DNA from: an uncultured Geobacteraceae bacterium
GTDB lineage: Bacteria > Desulfobacterota > Desulfuromonadia > Geobacterales > Pseudopelobacteraceae
Assembly: GCA_903879825.1 (NCBI GenBank)
Contig: CAIRND010000333.1
Location: 1 to 11,020 of the forward strand
Length of the DNA stretch: 11,020 bases
Reading direction: 5' to 3'
How positions within the stretch are numbered: position 1 is the first letter of the stretch; each line of letters begins with the position of its first letter. The notes under the pieces are model-generated. The model was not told the origin of the DNA. It was given only the letters and a program-made list of their open reading frames with translations, and ran no database searches. Position numbers and translations under genes: made by a program. This document shows positions 7,016 through 11,020 of the stretch, piece by piece.

Positions 7016-8137
7016 ATGGGATTTTTTGGTACTAACAACAAACTTGAACTGGCCGAGAAAGATGCTGAAATCAATAAGATAATTCAGATGCTCGATAATG
7101 TGGACAATATTGTCATGCTCTGTGACATCACCAACGAGAACAAGATTTTCTATATGAATCGTCGGGCGAAAGAGTTGATGCAGCAGCATCGTACGTCACT
7201 GAATGCCGGCCTGCGCGGCGCAGATGTTGGCAATGCACTCAACAATTCGATCCACCAGTATCATAAAGATCCCGGGCGTATCAGAACTATTTTTTCAAAT
7301 CCACGAACGAATATGCCGCATACGGCAGAAATACCAATCGGTTCCATCACACTTAAGACGACCGCCTACCCGATCTGGCATAGTACCGATAGCAGCAAGG
7401 CGCTCTGCTTTATGGCCTGTTGGAGCGACATTACTGCCGAAAAACTCGTTAAAGAGCAGCAATACGAACAGATAGAGCGAAAAAACTATCTGGAGGAACG
7501 GGTTCACCAGATCGCAACCGCCATGGAAGAGATGAGCATGACGGTCAACGAAGTTGCCGGAAATACCAACAACGCGTCCGACTCTGCCGTTCAGGTGGCA
7601 AACAATGCCCATGAGGGGCAAAAAGTCGTCAATCAGGCCGTGCGTGAGATGCAGAAAGTAGCTGAAGTGGTACGGTCATCGGCAGAGATTGTCGGCAAAC
7701 TGGGGGCGACTTCGGAGAAAATCGGTGAATTCGTTAATGTCATCAATGAAATAGCTGACCAAACCAATCTGTTAGCCCTGAATGCAGCAATTGAAGCCGC
7801 CCGGGCAGGTGAAATGGGTCGCGGATTTGCCGTTGTTGCTGATGAAGTTCGAAGACTTGCAGAGCGAACGACCGCCTCAACAAAACAGATCAGCGTCATG
7901 GTAACTGAAATCCAGAAGGGAACACAGCAGGCGGTCGACTCCATTGAACGCGGAAAAACTGAGGCAGAAAAGGGTGAAGCGCTGTCACACCAGGCAGAAG
8001 AGTCCCTGAATTCGATTGTTCTGTCCATAGAAGAGATCAAAAACGTGATTTCGCAAATAGCAACGGCATCAGAGGAACAGGCTGCCACCGCTTCAGTAAT
8101 TGCCAGCAATCTTGAAGAAATATCACGGAAGTCATAG
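7016..8137 (+). CDS. Soluble PAS-domain methyl-accepting chemotaxis protein
   Basis: Cytoplasmic chemoreceptor expected to control the CheA kinase through CheW. In 373 residues there is no hydrophobic segment long enough to cross the membrane. Residues about 20-143 look like a PAS sensor domain, with SIHQYHKDP (78-86) and a terminal CWSDITAEK that joins it to the coiled coil; this PAS type recurs in other bacterial chemoreceptors. From about 150 a long helical hairpin follows, whose tip is the highly conserved EIADQTNLLALNAAIEAARAG (from 245) with the downstream GRGFAVVADEVRRLAERT. The two helical arms are about equal (roughly 95 and 105 residues), so the protein looks complete although it ends without a CheR-tethering pentapeptide. 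ATG 7016 has AAGGAG (7004-7009) at 6-nt spacing. The ligand or cofactor of the PAS domain cannot be read from sequence. No che gene is next to it. Confidence 0.92.
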   Translation: MGFFGTNNKLELAEKDAEINKIIQMLDNVDNIVMLCDITNENKIFYMNRRAKELMQQHRTSLNAGLRGADVGNALNNSIHQYHKDPGRIRTIFSNPRTNMPHTAEIPIGSITLKTTAYPIWHSTDSSKALCFMACWSDITAEKLVKEQQYEQIERKNYLEERVHQIATAMEEMSMTVNEVAGNTNNASDSAVQVANNAHEGQKVVNQAVREMQKVAEVVRSSAEIVGKLGATSEKIGEFVNVINEIADQTNLLALNAAIEAARAGEMGRGFAVVADEVRRLAERTTASTKQISVMVTEIQKGTQQAVDSIERGKTEAEKGEALSHQAEESLNSIVLSIEEIKNVISQIATASEEQAATASVIASNLEEISRKS

Positions 8138-8145
8138 GCACTCAC

Positions 8146-8208
8146 GACAGAAAATACACTGGTCAGAGTTGCACTGTAATTTCGGCTAGTTATATTGTAT
8201 TTTCTGTC
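8146..8208. repeat. Perfect 13-bp inverted repeat after the chemoreceptor gene
   Basis: GACAGAAAATACA (8146-8158) is the exact reverse complement of TGTATTTTCTGTC (8196-8208), with a 37-nt loop. It starts 8 bp after the chemoreceptor stop. In RNA it would fold into a long AT-rich hairpin, but no T tract follows, so it is not a canonical intrinsic terminator. It may be a 3' mRNA structure, a paired operator, or the ends of a very small mobile remnant. Confidence 0.7.
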
Positions 8209-8251
8209 AGCATCTAAATTGTTCTGGACGAATGGCAAACTCTCCCGTATT

Positions 8252-8279
8252 TTGTCTCGTTGCAGTACAACACTATACA
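8252..8279 (+). promoter_or_regulatory. Probable sigma-70 promoter of the FKBP gene
   Basis: TTGTCT (8252-8257), 16 nt, TATACA (8274-8279), each 4 of 6 to the vegetative consensus. A start about 7 nt downstream would give a leader of roughly 15 nt containing only the Shine-Dalgarno GAGGGG (8288-8293) before ATG 8301. Position and spacing fit well, but the match is moderate. Confidence 0.5.
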
Positions 8280-8300
8280 AAGTAAATGAGGGGCAATCAC

Positions 8301-8819
8301 ATGGCACAAGCAGAAAAAGGTAACACGGTAACAATTAATTTCACTGGAACTCTTGAAGACGGAACTGTCTTCGACTCAACTCTTGAAGACTCAGAATGTA
8401 GCGAAGATGAGTGTTGTGAAGACGGCTGTGAAGAAGGCGAATGTGATGATGAAGGATGCGGGTGCGGCGGGCACGAAAGCGGTCCGATGACCTTCGTTCT
8501 GGGAGAAGAGATCCTCTTTCCTCAGATTGATGCAGCTATCGTCGGCATGACTGCTGGCGAAAAGAAAACCATCAAAATTGCTGCTGTTGACGCTTTTGGT
8601 GAGTACGACAAGGAAAAGGTATTCACGGTACCACGCAGTGAATTACCGGAAGATCTTATACCTGAGGTGGGCGATGAACTGAGCCTCTCCAACGAAGACG
8701 ATGAGGAACTTGAGGTTGTTGTACTTGAAACAACTGAAGATCAGGTTACTTTTGATGCCAACCATCCACTGGCTGGTGAAGATGTTACTTTTGAAATCGA
8801 ACTCGTAAGCATTCAGTAG
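8301..8819 (+). CDS. SlyD-like FKBP prolyl isomerase with a Cys-rich insert
   Basis: Probable cytoplasmic peptidyl-prolyl cis-trans isomerase and chaperone. The 172-residue protein starts with an FKBP strand (VTINFTGTLEDGTVFDST, 10-27) and continues with PMTFVLGEE (62-70), IVGMTAGEKKTI (80-91), AFGEYDKEKVFTVPRSELP (98-116) and DANHPLAG (152-159). The last two are typical of SlyD-type proteins, where an IF (insert-in-flap) chaperone domain lies between them. Unusually, residues 31-58 are an extra acidic segment with seven Cys (33, 38, 39, 43, 48, 53, 55) and a His (58). E. coli SlyD carries its Cys/His metal-binding stretch at the C-terminus instead; here there is no such tail. The usual active-site Tyr is Phe14, and the usual IPG is FPQ (73-75). 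The start at 8301 is chosen for GAGGGG at 7-nt spacing; ATG 8286 is in frame but lacks a site. It is probably monocistronic, with its own promoter and terminator. Confidence 0.9.
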   Translation: MAQAEKGNTVTINFTGTLEDGTVFDSTLEDSECSEDECCEDGCEEGECDDEGCGCGGHESGPMTFVLGEEILFPQIDAAIVGMTAGEKKTIKIAAVDAFGEYDKEKVFTVPRSELPEDLIPEVGDELSLSNEDDEELEVVVLETTEDQVTFDANHPLAGEDVTFEIELVSIQ

Positions 8820-8830
8820 ATCCGAGTAGA

Positions 8831-8868
8831 AATAAAATACCCCGCCGCAAGCAGCGGGGTATTTTATT
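8831..8868. terminator. Bidirectional intrinsic terminator
   Basis: A perfect 15-bp stem (8831-8845 with 8854-8868) has a GC core CCCCGC/GCGGGG, an 8-nt loop, and flanks of A on the left and T on the right. Transcripts from either strand therefore end in a U-rich tract. It lies 11 bp after the FKBP stop and about 50 bp beyond the stop of the convergent kinase gene, and so separates the two transcription units. Confidence 0.92.
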
Positions 8869-8919
8869 CAGGCTGTCACACGCCTTGCCTACCGGAACAC
8901 ATTCTATCCACCTTCTCAG

Positions 8920-10473
8920 TTACGGTGAGTTTTCTTTCCCCATAACACTTATCAGTACATTTCGTAATTGACCAATATTGTACGGCTTACTGACCAAACC
9001 AGCGATTTCTTCACGGTCAATTTTTGAAGTTACCACGGCATCACCAAAGCCGCTGCTGATTATAACCTGCAACTGAGGATTAAGAGTTTTAAGTTCTCGA
9101 ACCAAAGTAAAGCCATCCATAATCGGCATTCCCATGTCTGTCATAACAACTTTTATATCGGCAGCATTTTTTCGGTATAATTCAAGTGCATCCCTACCAT
9201 TCGAAGCTTCTATTACCGAGAAACCCAGCCTGATCAACATGGATTTTGCCAAGTAGGCGATCTGTTCTTCATCTTCTACCAGTAATATTGTGCCACCACC
9301 TTGCCATGATACAACTGCATCTTGCTGCGGTGATTCTTCACCGATAGATTCAGTTTTCAGTATGGGGAGCAATAATTTGATAGTTGTGCCTTGCCCCGGA
9401 TGGCTGGCTAACTGCAATGAGCCGTTGTGCGCCGTAATGATACCGAGTGTTGCCGACATACCCAAACCGCGCCCGGCAAACTTGGTGGTATAAAACGGCT
9501 CAAAGATTCTGCTTTTGGTCTCATCATCCATGCCGCAGCCATTGTCAGCAACTTCAAGGCACGCATACCAACCGTGAGGAATAACTTTGCCTAAATGGTC
9601 TCTGTCCGAATGTCCCGGCCTGACGGCAATGTTCTTTAACGACACGGATACTTCACCCTGCTCTTCGCCGATTGATTCAGAAGAGTTGATAATCAGGTTC
9701 ATGACAATCTGCCTGAGCTGACTCGCATCGCCATGTACTAGAGGCACATCGGCTGAAATGTCTGGCTTGATAACCACATTCTGTTGGATGGTTGTTTTCA
9801 ACATGGTGATCATTTCTTCCACCAATGTCGTTATGTTGATCTCAGCCTTGGTAATGAGGGCTTTTCCAGCATACGCAAGCATCTGCCTGCAGAGATCGGC
9901 TGCACGCTCTGCTGCTTTTTGAATGGGAAGCGCCTGATCCAGTGCTTTATTAGGATTCATCGTCATCAGGTAACAATGCCCTATGATAATCGTCAGAATA
10001 TTGTTGAAGTCGTGGGCAATGCCGCCGGCTAGTATGCCAAGGCTTTCCAGCTTTTGAGCTTGCTGGAATTGTTGTTCAAACGCCTGTTTATCTTTTTCAG
10101 TTTGCCTGATCTCGATATGGGTTCTGATCCGGCGCTTCAGAATTGCCGGTCTAAATGGTTTGGTAATGAAATCGGCCGCACCCAGACCGAATCCTTTGAT
10201 TTCGTCGGCCTCTTCAATCAGGGCCGTTATGAAAATGACCGGGATATCCCTGGTTTTTTCCTGTTCTTTGAGTATCCGGCACACCTCATACCCGTTCATA
10301 TCCGGCATCATGATGTCGAGCAGAATAAGGTCCGGCACTGCACTCTGAGCCAACATAAGGGCATCAGAACCGCTGTTCGCACCTATTATATCGTAGTCGT
10401 CATGCAGCGTCCTGTAGAGAATGGTGAGATTTTCAGGTATGTCATCGACGATCAGCAGCTTTTTCTTTTCCAC
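8920..10473 (-). CDS. REC-HisKA-HATPase-REC hybrid histidine kinase
   Basis: Soluble two-component phosphorelay protein of 517 residues, without a membrane segment or recognisable ligand sensor. Domain order: an N-terminal receiver (LLIVDD at 6-11, acceptor Asp53 in LLDIMMPDMNG, Thr83, Lys105); a short coiled linker; a HisKA domain with His154 in GGIAHDFNN; a GHKL ATPase with the N-box (NLIINSSES, 259-267), G1 (VADNGCGM, Asp310), F-box (RIFEPFYTTK) and G2 (GRGLG, 334-338); then a C-terminal receiver (ILLVEDEE, Asp446 in MTDMGMPIMDG, Lys496). All catalytic residues are present. The N-terminal receiver probably takes its signal from another kinase, perhaps the upstream neighbour. GTG at 10473 is chosen because GAGGA lies 7 nt upstream and the receiver begins at once; a TTG at 10512 would add 13 residues without a site. 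The gene lies 48 bp downstream of the other kinase on the same strand, so an operon is likely. Confidence 0.9.
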   Translation of the reverse strand: MEKKKLLIVDDIPENLTILYRTLHDDYDIIGANSGSDALMLAQSAVPDLILLDIMMPDMNGYEVCRILKEQEKTRDIPVIFITALIEEADEIKGFGLGAADFITKPFRPAILKRRIRTHIEIRQTEKDKQAFEQQFQQAQKLESLGILAGGIAHDFNNILTIIIGHCYLMTMNPNKALDQALPIQKAAERAADLCRQMLAYAGKALITKAEINITTLVEEMITMLKTTIQQNVVIKPDISADVPLVHGDASQLRQIVMNLIINSSESIGEEQGEVSVSLKNIAVRPGHSDRDHLGKVIPHGWYACLEVADNGCGMDDETKSRIFEPFYTTKFAGRGLGMSATLGIITAHNGSLQLASHPGQGTTIKLLLPILKTESIGEESPQQDAVVSWQGGGTILLVEDEEQIAYLAKSMLIRLGFSVIEASNGRDALELYRKNAADIKVVMTDMGMPIMDGFTLVRELKTLNPQLQVIISSGFGDAVVTSKIDREEIAGLVSKPYNIGQLRNVLISVMGKENSP

Positions 10474-10521
10474 AGAAAATTCCTCACTTATTGAATGTGT
10501 TCGATCAAGCAATTTCGACGC

Positions 10522-11020
10522 TCAGCGGTCTATTTCAAATTCATTACAGATACTCTCGATTGTTAGCAGGGCTGCCACGCAGTCGAACTGCCTGATCTGC
10601 CGTACTATTGAATCAAATAAGTGAGAATCCGGTAGCAGTTTTGACAGATCGCCGATGCTGTCCAATACACTCATGTTGTTCTGCTTCAGCAAGAGCTCCA
10701 TCTTGAGAAGAAGGTTGCCCAGTTTTTCCTTGTCGACGGTTTGTGGGTCAGAAATTGAAGAAACCGGAGCAGGTTCCAGGCTTTTGTCCGGCATCCGCAG
10801 GCTGCGCCTGATCTCAGTCAGCAGCGTATTGGTATTCATCGGTTTTGAAACGTAGCCATCAAAACCCTGATCCAGTAATCGCTCGTGAACATTCTTTAAA
10901 GCATGGGCGGTAAGGGCGATTATGGGGGTGCGGTAATCACCATTTTTCTCCGCCTCACGAATACGCCCGGTCGCTTCAACACCATCCATACCGGGCATTT
11001 CCAGATCCATAAGGATGACA
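10522..11020 (-). CDS. C-terminal part of a hybrid sensor kinase or response regulator (cut by window edge)
   Basis: Only the last 165 or so residues lie in the window; the gene begins beyond 11020. The visible part is the second half of a receiver domain: VILMDLEMPGMDG with the phospho-acceptor Asp, then PIIALTAHA and the conserved Lys in GYVSKPM. A helical tail of about 80 residues follows, with leucine-rich segments, ending in FDCVAALLTIESICNEFEIDR. LMDLEMPGMDG with ALTAHA is the receiver style usually found fused to hybrid kinases of the BarA type, so a large membrane or PAS-containing kinase upstream is likely but not visible. The tail has no HxxKG-like Hpt motif, so it is probably not a phosphotransfer domain. 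The stop is TGA at 10524-10522. The next gene starts 48 bp on and is probably co-transcribed. Confidence 0.82.
   Translation of the reverse strand, partial: VILMDLEMPGMDGVEATGRIREAEKNGDYRTPIIALTAHALKNVHERLLDQGFDGYVSKPMNTNTLLTEIRRSLRMPDKSLEPAPVSSISDPQTVDKEKLGNLLLKMELLLKQNNMSVLDSIGDLSKLLPDSHLFDSIVRQIRQFDCVAALLTIESICNEFEIDR

Noticed and set aside
6849..8270. Ten-base word TGCAGTACAA present in both intergenic regions (6849-6858 and 8261-8270)
   Set aside because: The flanks do not align, the two copies sit differently relative to their genes, and a 10-base match is common by chance in 11 kb.
7633..8334. 233-codon open frame on the - strand over the chemoreceptor and FKBP promoter
   Set aside because: The frame mirrors the conserved chemoreceptor coiled coil, has no family motif, and crosses the inverted repeat and the FKBP promoter.
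10522..10760. Hpt phosphotransfer domain in the tail of the truncated kinase
   Set aside because: The tail is helical and leucine-rich, but no His in an HxLKG-like setting is present.

Overview
The window is a stretch of bacterial chromosome with three parts. The first is the distal half of a classical division and cell-wall (dcw) cluster on the + strand: murC, murB, ddl, ftsQ, ftsA and ftsZ. The second is two + strand genes that stand alone: a soluble PAS-containing chemoreceptor and a SlyD-like FKBP prolyl isomerase. The third, on the - strand, is the end of a two-gene signalling operon: the 3' end of a hybrid sensor kinase, followed by a complete REC-kinase-REC protein. Gene order, the FtsZ C-terminal peptide (DIPTFLRKS), moderate GC content, and the abundance of PAS-MCP and hybrid kinases all suggest a Gram-negative of the Desulfuromonadia/Geobacter type. 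That placement rests on recall of family features; no search was run.

Positions 34-4090 hold tightly packed genes. MurC adds L-Ala to UDP-MurNAc, MurB makes UDP-MurNAc from the enolpyruvyl precursor, and Ddl makes the D-Ala-D-Ala dipeptide. FtsQ is the membrane-anchored divisome scaffold. The murC-murB and ddl-ftsQ gaps are only 1-3 nt, so translational coupling is likely. ftsA (4127-5365) follows with a strong Shine-Dalgarno. A hairpin with a T7 tract lies directly behind ftsA, and 243 bp separate it from ftsZ (5609-6778). This suggests that FtsZ, the GTPase that forms the division ring, is transcribed largely from its own promoter here. A second hairpin closes ftsZ.

Positions 6779-8819 hold the chemoreceptor (7016-8137), which has no membrane segment and a possible sigma-28-like promoter upstream, then a 163-bp spacer with a perfect 13-bp inverted repeat, then the FKBP gene (8301-8819). 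The FKBP is the most unusual gene of the window. A Cys- and acid-rich segment with seven Cys in 23 residues is inserted between the first strands of the FKBP fold, and a 13-bp direct repeat lies at the insertion edge. A perfect 15-bp stem terminator at 8831-8868 serves both this gene and the convergent kinase operon.

Positions 8920-11020 (- strand) hold the signalling pair. The upstream partner is cut by the window edge, with only its receiver domain and a tail visible. The downstream one has receiver, HisKA, ATPase and receiver domains and no membrane or sensor domain, as expected of a phosphorelay component.

Most of the window is conventional housekeeping sequence. I found no CRISPR array, tRNA, rRNA, insertion sequence or phage gene.
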